DNA of 64,000 nt from Pseudactinotalea terrae. GTDB taxonomy: Bacteria > Actinomycetota > Actinomycetes > Actinomycetales > Beutenbergiaceae. The stretch spans positions 1 to 64,000 of the forward strand of contig NZ_WNXZ01000004.1 in assembly GCF_009733845.1 (NCBI RefSeq), read 5' to 3'. The notes beneath the pieces were generated by a model, which worked only from the letters and a program-made list of their open reading frames with translations, was not told where the DNA came from and did no database searches. A program made the translations under genes and the position numbers. This document shows, piece after piece, positions 50,305 through 58,550 of the stretch. Every line of letters starts with the position of its first letter. Positions within the stretch are counted from its first letter, which is position 1.

Positions 50305-52614
50305 ATGACCGAGACCGGCACGTTCGCAGCGGCAGACATCCCCCGGATCCTTCGCGAGCTCACGCTCGAGGAGAAGGCCTCGCTGTGCTCGGGCCAGGAC
50401 TTCTGGCACACGCAGGCGGTGGACCGCCTCGGGATCCCCGCCGTCATGGTCACCGACGGCCCGCACGGGCTGCGCAAGCAGGCGGGAGCGACCGACCACC
50501 TCGGCCTGAACGCCTCGGTCCCGGCCACCTGCTTCCCCTCCGCGGCGGGTCTCGCCAGCACCTGGGACCCCCAGCTGATGCTCCGGGTGGGCGAGGCGCT
50601 CGGCCGCGAGACCCGCGCGAACGAGGTCGCGGTGCTGCTCGGACCCGGCGTCAACATGAAGCGCAGCCCGCTGTGCGGCCGCAACTTCGAGTACTTCTCG
50701 GAGGACCCGCATCTCGCCGGTGAGCTCGCGGCCGCGCTGGTGACCGGCATCCAGTCCCAGGGCGTGGGCACCTCGCTCAAGCACTTCGCCGTCAACAACC
50801 AGGAGACCGACCGGATGCGCGTGGACGCCCGCGTCGACGAGCGCACGCTCCGCGAGATCTACCTCCCGGCCTTCGAGACCGTGATCACGCGCGCGCAGCC
50901 GTGGACCGTGATGTGCTCCTACAACAAGGTCAACGGCACCTACGCCTCGCAGCACCCGTGGCTGCTCACCGAGGTGCTGCGCGAGGAGTGGGGCTTCGAG
51001 GGTCTCGTGGTCTCCGACTGGGGCGCCGTGGACGACCGCCCGGCCGGGGTGGCCGCGGGCCTCGACCTCGAGATGCCCGCCTCGTTCGGGATCAACGACG
51101 CCCGGATCGTCGAGGCGGTGCGCGCGGGCGACCTCGACGAGGCCCACCTCGACGCCGCGGTCACCCGCGTGCTGCAGATGGTCGCCCGTGCACAGGCCGC
51201 GCTCGCCGAGCCCGGCTCGTTCGACGTCGAGCAGCACCACGCCCTCGCGCGTGAGGTCGCCACCCGGACCGCTGTCCTTCTCAAGAACGACGACGGCGCC
51301 CTCCCGCTCGATCTCGAGGGTGCGGCCGGGGCCGTGGTGCTGATCGGGGAGCTCGCGCGCACCCCGCGTTACCAGGGTGCGGGTTCCTCGCAGGTCAACC
51401 CGACGCGCCTGGACAGCATGGTCGGCGCGCTCGCCGAGCGCGGCACGGCGGTGCCGTTCTTCCCCGGCTACCGCCTCGCGGAGGCTGAGGTGGCGGACCC
51501 GCGCTCCGACGCCGAGCTGCGCGCCGAGGCGGTGACAGCGGCGCGCGGTGCCACGGCGGTGCTGGTGCTGGGGCTGCCCGCCATCGACGAGTCCGAGGGT
51601 TACGACCGCACCCACCTCGACATCCCCGCGAGCCACGTCGAGCTGCTCCGTGAGGTCTCCGCCGTCGCCGAGCGCACGATCGTGCTGCTCGCCAACGGCG
51701 CGGCGGTCGCGGTCGCCGACTGGGAGCAGCACGCCGACGCGATCCTCGAGCTGTGGCTCGGCGGCCAGGCCGGCGGCAGCGCCGCGATCGACCTCGTCGC
51801 GGGGGACGCGGCACCCTCCGGGCGGCTCGCCGAGTCGATCGCGCGGCGCCTCACCGACATCCCGGCGCAGCTGAGCTTCCCCGGCGAGAACGGCACCGTC
51901 CGCTACGGCGAGGGCCTGTTCATCGGCTACCGCGGCCTCGACGCGGTCGGCGCCGACGTCTCCTACCCCTTCGGCCACGGTCTGACCTACACCTCCTTCG
52001 AGTACGCCGGGCTCGCCGTCGAAGCGACGGAGGTGACCGAGCAGACGGGGGCGAGGGACGCCGTCGTGCGCGTCGGCCTCGAGGTCACCAACACGGGTGA
52101 CCGCAGCGGCGTGGCGGTGCCGCAGGTGTACGTGGGGCGGCCGGGATCGGCGATCGCGAGGGCCCCGCGAGAGCTGCGGGGGTTCGCGTGGCTGGAGCTG
52201 GCGCCCGGGGAGAGCCGCGCCGTGGAGCTCACCCTCACGCGGCGCGACCTCAGCCACTGGGACGTCCGCCGGCACGAGTGGGTCCTCGAGCCGGGCACCG
52301 TGGCGGTCGCGGTCGGCGCGTCCTCGCGCGACCTGCCGCTGAGCGCCGAGATCGAGATCGTGGCGCCGGCCCTCGTGGCGCCGCTGACGGCGTACTCGAC
52401 CGTGGCCGAGTGGCTCGCCCATCCGGAGGCCGGGCCTGCGCTGATGGCCGAGGTCGAGGAGCTCGGAACGATCCTCGATCCCGCCGCGGGTGACGCGGCC
52501 ATGCACGCGTTCCTCGCGGCGATGCCGATCGTCAAGGTGCCGATGATGGGGCTGAGCCGGGCGTTCACGACCGAGACGCTGGCAGCGCTGCTCCAACGGT
52601 TCGGTGAGCGGTGA
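50305..52614 (+). CDS. Glycoside hydrolase family 3 beta-glycosidase
   Basis: A 769-aa enzyme without a signal peptide, so probably cytoplasmic. The N-terminal barrel has GPGVNMKRSPLCGRNFEYFSE-type sequence (quoted in part: GRNFEYFSEDP), KHFAVNNQE and the nucleophile Asp238 in VVSDWGAV. The alpha/beta sandwich and the C-terminal fibronectin-III-like domain (VTNTGDRSGVAVPQVYV) follow in the usual order. It releases terminal glucose or xylose from oligosaccharides. It has its own leaderless promoter and ends 47 bp before the ether-lipid-like operon, to which it is probably unrelated. Confidence 0.93.
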   Translation: MTETGTFAAADIPRILRELTLEEKASLCSGQDFWHTQAVDRLGIPAVMVTDGPHGLRKQAGATDHLGLNASVPATCFPSAAGLASTWDPQLMLRVGEALGRETRANEVAVLLGPGVNMKRSPLCGRNFEYFSEDPHLAGELAAALVTGIQSQGVGTSLKHFAVNNQETDRMRVDARVDERTLREIYLPAFETVITRAQPWTVMCSYNKVNGTYASQHPWLLTEVLREEWGFEGLVVSDWGAVDDRPAGVAAGLDLEMPASFGINDARIVEAVRAGDLDEAHLDAAVTRVLQMVARAQAALAEPGSFDVEQHHALAREVATRTAVLLKNDDGALPLDLEGAAGAVVLIGELARTPRYQGAGSSQVNPTRLDSMVGALAERGTAVPFFPGYRLAEAEVADPRSDAELRAEAVTAARGATAVLVLGLPAIDESEGYDRTHLDIPASHVELLREVSAVAERTIVLLANGAAVAVADWEQHADAILELWLGGQAGGSAAIDLVAGDAAPSGRLAESIARRLTDIPAQLSFPGENGTVRYGEGLFIGYRGLDAVGADVSYPFGHGLTYTSFEYAGLAVEATEVTEQTGARDAVVRVGLEVTNTGDRSGVAVPQVYVGRPGSAIARAPRELRGFAWLELAPGESRAVELTLTRRDLSHWDVRRHEWVLEPGTVAVAVGASSRDLPLSAEIEIVAPALVAPLTAYSTVAEWLAHPEAGPALMAEVEELGTILDPAAGDAAMHAFLAAMPIVKVPMMGLSRAFTTETLAALLQRFGER

Positions 52615-52648
52615 GCCGGCGGGGACCACGGACACCCGTCGTTCCGCG

Positions 52649-52654
52649 TAAAGT
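52649..52654 (+). promoter_or_regulatory. -10 box of leaderless promoter for the acyl-CoA reductase operon
   Basis: TAAAGT ends 7 nt before the GTG at 52662. It would drive the four-gene lipid operon. No strong -35 box is seen. Confidence 0.45.
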
Positions 52655-52661
52655 CTGTTCG

Positions 52662-54971
52662 GTGTCGGATCCGTTGAGCAACTCGCATGTCCTGGTGACC
52701 GGGGCGACCGGTTTCGTGGGACAGGCGGTCCTGGAGAAGCTGCTCTCGGCCTATCCGTCGACCCGCGTCAGCCTGCTGGTGCGGCCGCGGGGCGCTCTCA
52801 CCGCGCAGATGCGCGTCGACAAGCTGCTCCGCAAGCCCGTGTTCTCGGCCTGGCGTGAGCGCGTGGGGGCCTCGACGGCGGATGCCGAGGCTGCCAGCCG
52901 CGTCACCGTGATCTCGGGGGACCTGGGCGACGTCCCCGACCTCCCGGGTGACATCGACGTCGTCGTGCACTCGGCCTCGACGGTCTCCTTCGATCTCCCG
53001 ATCGACGAGGCGTTCGCCGCCAACGTGGACGGCCCGGTGAGCCTGTACGAGGCGCTGCTGCGCTCCGGCTCGGACCCGCACGTGGTGCACGTGTCCACCT
53101 GCTACGTGGCTGGTCTGCGCAAGGGCGTCTCCGAGGAGCGCTCGCTCGAGCACACGATCGACCGCAGCCTCGAGACCGCCCGGGCGCTCGCGGCCCGTGA
53201 CGAGGCGGAAGCGGCGTCGCGCCGCCCCGACCTGCTCAAGCCGATGCTCGCGCAGGCGCGCGCTGCGCACCGCCGTGCCGGTGCGCAGGCCGTCTCGGCC
53301 GCGGCCGAGGAGGCGCGCAAGGCCTGGGTCAACGACCGTCTGGTCGAGGCCGGCCGCACGCGCGCGCTGTCGCTGGGCTGGCCCGACGTCTACACCTTCA
53401 CCAAGGCGCTCGGCGAGCGCGTGGCCGAGCAGCTGTGGAGCGGCGAGCACCGGCTCTCGGTGGTGCGCCCCACGATCATCGAGTCCTCGCTCAAGCACCC
53501 GTACCCGGGCTGGATCGACGGCTTCAAGGTGGCCGACCCGCTGATCGCGGCGTACGGGCGCGGCATGCTCCCCGAGTTCCCGGCGCTGCACGACACGATC
53601 CTCGACGTGATCCCAGTCGACCACGCGGTCAACGCGATCCTCGCGGCCGCCGCCTCGCCGCCGCCGGTGGGGCAGGCGCAGTACTTCCAGGTCGGCTCCG
53701 GGCTCACCAACCCGCTCCGGTTCGGGGAGGTCGTCGGGCTGATCCGCGGTTACTTCCGCGAGCACCCGCTCCGCGACGACGAGGGCAGCTTCGTGCAGGT
53801 GCCCAACTGGACGTTCCCGAACGGTCCGGCGGTCGAGCGGAGCCTGCGCCGCCGCGAGAAGGCGGTCGAGGTCGCCGACAAGCTGGTGGGGAAGCTGCCC
53901 GCGAACGAGACCACCCGCACATGGATCTCCGGGATCTACAAGGCCAAGCGGGACCTGCGCACGCTGCGCAAGTTCACCGACCTGTACCAGCCGTACACGC
54001 AGACCGAGGTGATCTTCGATGACGCGCGCACGCGTGCGCTGCACGACGCGCTGCCGGAGGAGCGCAAGGCCGAGCACGGCTTCGACGTCACCGAGATCGA
54101 CTGGCCGTACTACCTGCAGACCGTGCACATCCCGAACGTTCCGGGCCTGATGCGGGCGCGCGAGCAGCGCGGCAAGACCAACGGCAGCGGGCCGGTGAGG
54201 CTGCCCGAGCGTTCCGACGTGCTCGCGGTGTTCGACCTGCACGGCACGATCGCTGCCGCGAACCTGCTCGAGACCTACGTGTGGGTCGAGATGGCGCAGG
54301 GCCCGCACAAGGCGCTCGGCGAGGTCGGCGGCATGGTCGGTCGCTCGATGACCTACCTGCAGGCCGAGCAGCGCGACCGTGGCGACTTCATCCGCTCGTT
54401 CATGCGCCGCTACGCCGGCACCGACGAGGCCGAGCTGCGCCGCCTGGTCGCGACCAAGGTCGCTCCGCTGCTGCGCTCGCGCATGCTCGCCGAGGCGATG
54501 CAGCGGATCGAGGCGCACCGGGCGGCCGGTCACCGGCTCGTGCTGATCACCGGGCAGATCGACGTGTTCGTGGAGCCGATCGCGCACCTGTTCGACGACG
54601 TGGTCTCCGGCTCCATGGAGGTCGACGCCCAGGGCCGCTGGACCGGGCACCTCGCGATCTCGCCCCTGGTGGACGAGGCGCGCGCCACGTGGCTGGGCCG
54701 CTACGCCCGCGAGCACGGCTACGACCTCGCGCACTCCTACGGCTACGGCGACACCTACGCGGACCGGCCGTGGCTCGAGCTGGTGGGGCACCCGACCGTG
54801 GTGAACCCCGACGCCAACCTGTACCGCTACGCCCGCGAGAAGCGGTGGCCGGTGGCGTCCTGGACCCACGCGGCCGACAGCAGGTTCGGCACGATCGCGC
54901 GCAGCGTCGTCGGTGGCGTCACGGGGTCGCTGCCCGGCGGTGGTCGGTCTCGATCGGAGACGCGCCGGTGA
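52662..54971 (+). CDS. Fatty acyl-CoA reductase fused to a HAD-IB domain
   Basis: A 769-aa two-domain protein. The N-terminal extended SDR (FAR type) has the NAD(P) loop TGATGFVG at residues 13-20, HVSTCYVAG and the Tyr244-x3-Lys248 catalytic pair; it would reduce acyl-CoA or acyl-ACP to aldehyde or alcohol. From about residue 520 a HAD-IB domain follows. Its first motif is Asp525-Leu-His527-Gly-Thr, so the second Asp of DxDGT is His; later motifs ITGQID and GYGDTYADRP remain. The GTG start is in good phase with a TAAAGT box. It overlaps the SDR gene by GTGA and heads the lipid operon. Confidence 0.85.
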   Translation: MSDPLSNSHVLVTGATGFVGQAVLEKLLSAYPSTRVSLLVRPRGALTAQMRVDKLLRKPVFSAWRERVGASTADAEAASRVTVISGDLGDVPDLPGDIDVVVHSASTVSFDLPIDEAFAANVDGPVSLYEALLRSGSDPHVVHVSTCYVAGLRKGVSEERSLEHTIDRSLETARALAARDEAEAASRRPDLLKPMLAQARAAHRRAGAQAVSAAAEEARKAWVNDRLVEAGRTRALSLGWPDVYTFTKALGERVAEQLWSGEHRLSVVRPTIIESSLKHPYPGWIDGFKVADPLIAAYGRGMLPEFPALHDTILDVIPVDHAVNAILAAAASPPPVGQAQYFQVGSGLTNPLRFGEVVGLIRGYFREHPLRDDEGSFVQVPNWTFPNGPAVERSLRRREKAVEVADKLVGKLPANETTRTWISGIYKAKRDLRTLRKFTDLYQPYTQTEVIFDDARTRALHDALPEERKAEHGFDVTEIDWPYYLQTVHIPNVPGLMRAREQRGKTNGSGPVRLPERSDVLAVFDLHGTIAAANLLETYVWVEMAQGPHKALGEVGGMVGRSMTYLQAEQRDRGDFIRSFMRRYAGTDEAELRRLVATKVAPLLRSRMLAEAMQRIEAHRAAGHRLVLITGQIDVFVEPIAHLFDDVVSGSMEVDAQGRWTGHLAISPLVDEARATWLGRYAREHGYDLAHSYGYGDTYADRPWLELVGHPTVVNPDANLYRYAREKRWPVASWTHAADSRFGTIARSVVGGVTGSLPGGGRSRSETRR

Positions 54972-55768
54972 GCGGCATCGACGGGCTCTCGCCGCTGCAC
55001 GGCCGCGCGCTGGTGACCGGTGGCACCTCCGGCATCGGGTACGCGTTCTCACGCGCGCTGGCCGCGCGTGGCTGCGACCTGGTGCTGGTCGCTCGGGATC
55101 CCGAGCGGCTCGCGAGCGTGGCCGACGGGCTGACCCGCCGTTACGGCGTCGACGTCGAGGTCCTTCAGGCCGACCTCAGCGACCAGGACCAGGTCGAGAA
55201 GGTCGCAGCCCGGCTGCGCGACGAGGAGCGCCCGGTCGAGGTCCTCGTCAACAACGCCGGCCACGGCCTGCACGACCCGATCGCGACCGGCGATCTCTCG
55301 GTCCACACGCGCGCCGTCGACATCATGATCCGCGCGGTGCTCGTGCTCGCGGGCAACGCCGCGCACGTCATGGCGGAGCGCGGGCACGGCACCATCATCA
55401 ACATCGGCTCGGTGGCCGGGATGATCGCCCAGAACAACTACTCGGCGATCAAGTCCTGGGTGAACACGTTCTCCGACGCCCTGTCGCTCGAGCTCGAGGG
55501 CACCGGGGTGCGGGTGCTGACGCTGATCCCCGGCTGGGTACGCACCGAGTTCCACGACCGGGCCGAGATCCGCACGTCGAAGATCCCTGACTGGCTCTGG
55601 CTCGAGTCCGACCGGTTGGTCCGCGACGCGCTCAACGACCTCGAGCGCGGCAAGGACCGCTCGATACCCTCGACCAGGTTCGCGATCATCGCCTTTCTCA
55701 TCCGGCACGCGCCGCGCGGGCTGGTGCGGTGGGGGACCGCGATGCTGCGGAAGGGGGCGAAGGGGTGA
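54968..55768 (+). CDS. Short-chain dehydrogenase/reductase
   Basis: A 266-aa classical SDR. The cofactor loop is TGGTSGIG (residues 17-24), with NNAG, Ser in NIGSVAG and the Tyr158-x3-Lys162 pair. The C-terminal tail is hydrophobic and basic (FAIIAFLIRHAPRGLVRWG), suggesting membrane attachment. It overlaps both neighbours by 4 bp. In the proposed pathway it would reduce alkyl- or acyl-dihydroxyacetone phosphate to the glycerol form, the step done by an SDR-like reductase in peroxisomes. Other ketone substrates are possible. Confidence 0.85.
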   Translation: MSGIDGLSPLHGRALVTGGTSGIGYAFSRALAARGCDLVLVARDPERLASVADGLTRRYGVDVEVLQADLSDQDQVEKVAARLRDEERPVEVLVNNAGHGLHDPIATGDLSVHTRAVDIMIRAVLVLAGNAAHVMAERGHGTIINIGSVAGMIAQNNYSAIKSWVNTFSDALSLELEGTGVRVLTLIPGWVRTEFHDRAEIRTSKIPDWLWLESDRLVRDALNDLERGKDRSIPSTRFAIIAFLIRHAPRGLVRWGTAMLRKGAKG

Positions 55769-56508
55769 GCCGGAAGCCGAGCGACCGCTACCACTGGGCA
55801 TGGCACCGCGCCGTGCGGTACGTGTGTCAGCGCTTCATCCTGCGCACCGTGATCGGTGCCGAGGTGAAGGTCACGGTCGAGGGTGAGCGCAACGTGGAGG
55901 GGCTGCAGGGTCCCTTCATCGTGGTCGCGAACCACTCGAGCCACCTCGACGCCGCGACGATGTTCACCTACCTGCCGTACACGCTCACGCGTGACCTCGC
56001 CACCGCGACCGCGGGCGACTACTTCTACAACAACCCGATCCGCAGCAACCTCGTGGGGCTGTTCTTCAACTCCTACCCCGTGGACCGAGGCGTGCGGAAG
56101 TCGAAGAACGCCGGCCTGAGCGTCTCGCTGCTGCGCTCGGGGGTGCCGCTGTGCATCTTCCCCGAGGGGACGCGCTCGCGCGACGGCGTGATGAAGTCCT
56201 TCAAGCCGGGGGCCGCCGCCCTCGGCCGCGCGCTGCGGGTGCCGGTGGTGCCGGTCGCGATCGTCGGGGCGCACGAGGCGATGCCGGTGGGCCGGAACTG
56301 GCCCAAGCCCGGTCGCCCGCCCGTGAAGCTGCTGATCGGCAAGCCGCTGCGCGTGCGGGCCGGCGAGTCGCTCGCCGACTTCAACGCCCGCGTGGAGGGC
56401 CGCGTCCGTGCCATGTACACGACCCAGTCGACCACGGTGCTCATCCACGACGAGGACCGCTACCGCCGTCGCGGCCGTCACCTCGACGCGCAAGAAGACG
56501 CCTCGTGA
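55765..56508 (+). CDS. 1-acylglycerol-phosphate-type acyltransferase (PlsC family)
   Basis: A 247-aa acyltransferase. The HX4D catalytic motif is His57 to Asp62 in NHSSHLD, and FPEGTRS is the phosphate-binding motif. The GTG start overlaps the SDR stop. In the proposed pathway it would acylate dihydroxyacetone phosphate, or later the sn-2 position of the alkyl lipid; sequence cannot decide between these. The next gene starts 43 bp downstream. Confidence 0.9.
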   Translation: MSRKPSDRYHWAWHRAVRYVCQRFILRTVIGAEVKVTVEGERNVEGLQGPFIVVANHSSHLDAATMFTYLPYTLTRDLATATAGDYFYNNPIRSNLVGLFFNSYPVDRGVRKSKNAGLSVSLLRSGVPLCIFPEGTRSRDGVMKSFKPGAAALGRALRVPVVPVAIVGAHEAMPVGRNWPKPGRPPVKLLIGKPLRVRAGESLADFNARVEGRVRAMYTTQSTTVLIHDEDRYRRRGRHLDAQEDAS

Positions 56509-56551
56509 CCATGAACCACCCGGCAGACCCGGCGAAGGAGCAGAACCAGGC

Positions 56552-58234
56552 ATGAGTGATGTCACGCACCAGAAGTGGTGGGGCTGGGGTGTCGAGGGCA
56601 TCGCCTTCCACCACGAGGACAAGCCGCACTTCGCGCCGTTCGTGCTGGACAAGATCGGCATCGACCTGTCGCTGCCGGGCACCCCGCCGCCGCAGTTCGA
56701 CGACATCGAGGTACCCGAGTCCCGCCTCGGTGAGGATCTCGGGAAGGCGCTGCGCTCCGCCGTCGGGGATCACCATGTCATCACCGATGACATGGACCGT
56801 GTGGTCCACACCTACGGCAAGGGCATGCGCGACCTGGTGTGGGTGCGGGCGGGCCACCTGCCGCGCGTCCCGGACGCCGTGGTCTACCCGGCCAACGAGG
56901 CGGAGGTGCAGGCAGTCGTCGACCTCGTGATCGAGAAGAACGCGGTGCTGATCCCGTTCGGCGGCGGTTCGAACATCTCGGGCAGCCTGACCCCACCCGC
57001 GCACGAGGACCGGGCGATCGTCTCTCTCGACATGGGTCGGATGAACCAGGTTCTCGAGATCGACGAGGGCTCGGGGCTCGCGCGCATCCAGGCCGGCGGT
57101 CTCGGCCCGGACATCGAGGCGCAGCTGAACCCGCGGGGCTGGACGATGGGGCACCAGCCCGACTCGTTCAAGCACTCGACACTTGGCGGCTGGATCGCGA
57201 CCCGCTCATCGGGCATGCAGTCCGACCGGTACGGGGACATCAGTGAGATCGCGCGCGGCATGCGGGTGGTGCAGCCCGGCAAGGTGCTGGTGCTGCGGCC
57301 GCTGCCCTCGACCTCCACAGGGCCGAGCGTGCGCGAGATGATCCTGGGCTCGGAGGGCCGCCTCGGCGTGATCACCGAGGCGTGGGTCAACGTCCACAGG
57401 CTCCCTGAGAACCGTGAGGTCATCGCCTACCTGTTCCCGAACTGGGCGGCCGGTCTGGGCGCGATGCGGGACATCTCGACGTCGGACGCCTCGCCGTCGA
57501 TCACCCGCGTGAGCGATGCGAACGAGACGGGCTTCTCGTTGGCGACGCGCAAGGAGTCGACCTCGCTGTCCGGCAAGCTCGGGCCGCTGGTGTTCGACCT
57601 GCTGGCCAAGCGTGGATGGGATCTGGAGAAGGTCTGCATCTCCTACATCGGCTACGAGGGCGGCGCCGCGAAGGTGCGCGCCGACAAGTCGATCGTCGGG
57701 AAGATCATCGGCAACCACGGCGGCATCCGCCTCGGCAAGGGCCCCGGCGCCCTGTATGACCAGAAGAAGTTCGACACCCCCTACATCCGCGACTTCCTGC
57801 TCGATCGGGGCGCGGTCGGTGACGTGTCGGAGACGGCGGCACCGTGGGAGAAGCTGGGCGAGGTGTACCACCGCGCCACCCGTGGCGTGAAGGCGGCGTT
57901 CGAGGAGATCGGCGTCAAGGGGTACGTCATGTGCCACCTCTCGCACAGCTATCACTCGGGTGCGTGCCTGTACTTCACCTTCGGGTTCCCTCCCAACCCC
58001 GAGGGTGACTTCCTCACCCAGTACGACGTGGTCAAGACCGCGATCCAGCAGGCCTTCATCGACGGCGGCGGCACCCTGTCCCACCACCACGGCGTCGGTA
58101 CGGACCACGCCCCGTGGATGGAGCAGGACATCTCTGTTGCTGGTGTCGACCAGATGGTCGGGTTGCTGAAGGCCGTCGACCCGAGCCGGAACCTCAACCC
58201 TGGATCGTTGATCCCGCCAGCCCGCGAGTGGTGA
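56552..58234 (+). CDS. Alkyl-dihydroxyacetone-phosphate-synthase-like flavoprotein (AGPS type)
   Basis: A 560-aa FAD enzyme of the vanillyl-alcohol-oxidase fold. The start KWWGWGVEG matches the KWxGWG opening of eukaryotic AGPS. The FAD loop is PFGGGSNISGSL (135-146), followed by HQPDSFKHSTLGGW and the SxGxQSxRYG-like stretch. Arg319 in ITRVSDA, ETAAPWEKL, HSYHSGACLYF and His511-513 in SHHHGVG match catalytic regions of AGPS. AGPS swaps the acyl chain of acyl-DHAP for a fatty alcohol, giving an ether bond. The close fit, plus the three upstream genes, supports that role; a glycolate/lactate oxidase is the fallback. Confidence 0.87.
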   Translation: MSDVTHQKWWGWGVEGIAFHHEDKPHFAPFVLDKIGIDLSLPGTPPPQFDDIEVPESRLGEDLGKALRSAVGDHHVITDDMDRVVHTYGKGMRDLVWVRAGHLPRVPDAVVYPANEAEVQAVVDLVIEKNAVLIPFGGGSNISGSLTPPAHEDRAIVSLDMGRMNQVLEIDEGSGLARIQAGGLGPDIEAQLNPRGWTMGHQPDSFKHSTLGGWIATRSSGMQSDRYGDISEIARGMRVVQPGKVLVLRPLPSTSTGPSVREMILGSEGRLGVITEAWVNVHRLPENREVIAYLFPNWAAGLGAMRDISTSDASPSITRVSDANETGFSLATRKESTSLSGKLGPLVFDLLAKRGWDLEKVCISYIGYEGGAAKVRADKSIVGKIIGNHGGIRLGKGPGALYDQKKFDTPYIRDFLLDRGAVGDVSETAAPWEKLGEVYHRATRGVKAAFEEIGVKGYVMCHLSHSYHSGACLYFTFGFPPNPEGDFLTQYDVVKTAIQQAFIDGGGTLSHHHGVGTDHAPWMEQDISVAGVDQMVGLLKAVDPSRNLNPGSLIPPAREW

Positions 58235-58236
58235 GC

Positions 58237-58255
58237 GCGGGGGCCCTGCCCCCGC
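58237..58255 (+). terminator. GC-rich hairpin terminator of the lipid operon
   Basis: GCGGGGGC-CCT-GCCCCCGC forms a perfect 8-bp stem with a 3-nt loop, starting 2 bp after the AGPS-like stop. No U-tract follows. The position is ideal for a terminator. Confidence 0.6.
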
Positions 58256-58402
58256 CGCCTTCCCGCGAGTGCCCACCCGGGCTCCGACCCTCGCTCGCGC
58301 ACGCGATCGTCGTCCGGCACCAGATCGCCCTCACGCGGCGACGAGCTGGTGCTGCGCCGACGATCTCGTCCGCATGCGCCCGAGCAGGTTGGCGCCCAAC
58401 CG
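58256..58402. other. Non-coding part of a 316-bp gap, nothing recognised
   Basis: Between the hairpin at 58237-58255 and the promoter at 58403 I see no gene, repeat or RNA. The rest of the gap, up to 58550, holds the promoter, operator candidates and leader of the GH43 gene. Confidence 0.6.
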
Positions 58403-58431
58403 TTGACCTCACATCCTGAACCGGCTACGGT
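58403..58431 (+). promoter_or_regulatory. Promoter of the GH43 gene
   Basis: TTGACC (58403-58408) and TACGGT (58426-58431) are separated by 17 bp. The predicted start of transcription is near 58438, giving a leader of about 110 nt that contains the operator-like palindromes. Confidence 0.65.
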
Positions 58432-58442
58432 GACATTTGCCC

Positions 58443-58469
58443 GACAACAACACCTAGTTGTCATGACAA
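58443..58469. promoter_or_regulatory. Operator candidate with three TTGTC half-sites
   Basis: The 12-bp perfect palindrome TTGTCATGACAA (58458-58469) lies just downstream of the predicted transcription start. GACAAC (58443-58448) pairs with GTTGTC (58457-58462), adding a third half-site. This placement fits a sugar-responsive repressor such as a GntR or LacI protein; none is coded nearby. Confidence 0.6.
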
Positions 58470-58550
58470 ACTCACACGGGCCCGCCGACCGACATCCCAC
58501 CACCGACGTTGAGGATGCGGTGCCCGAGAACCCACTCCTCGGGAGCCCCC

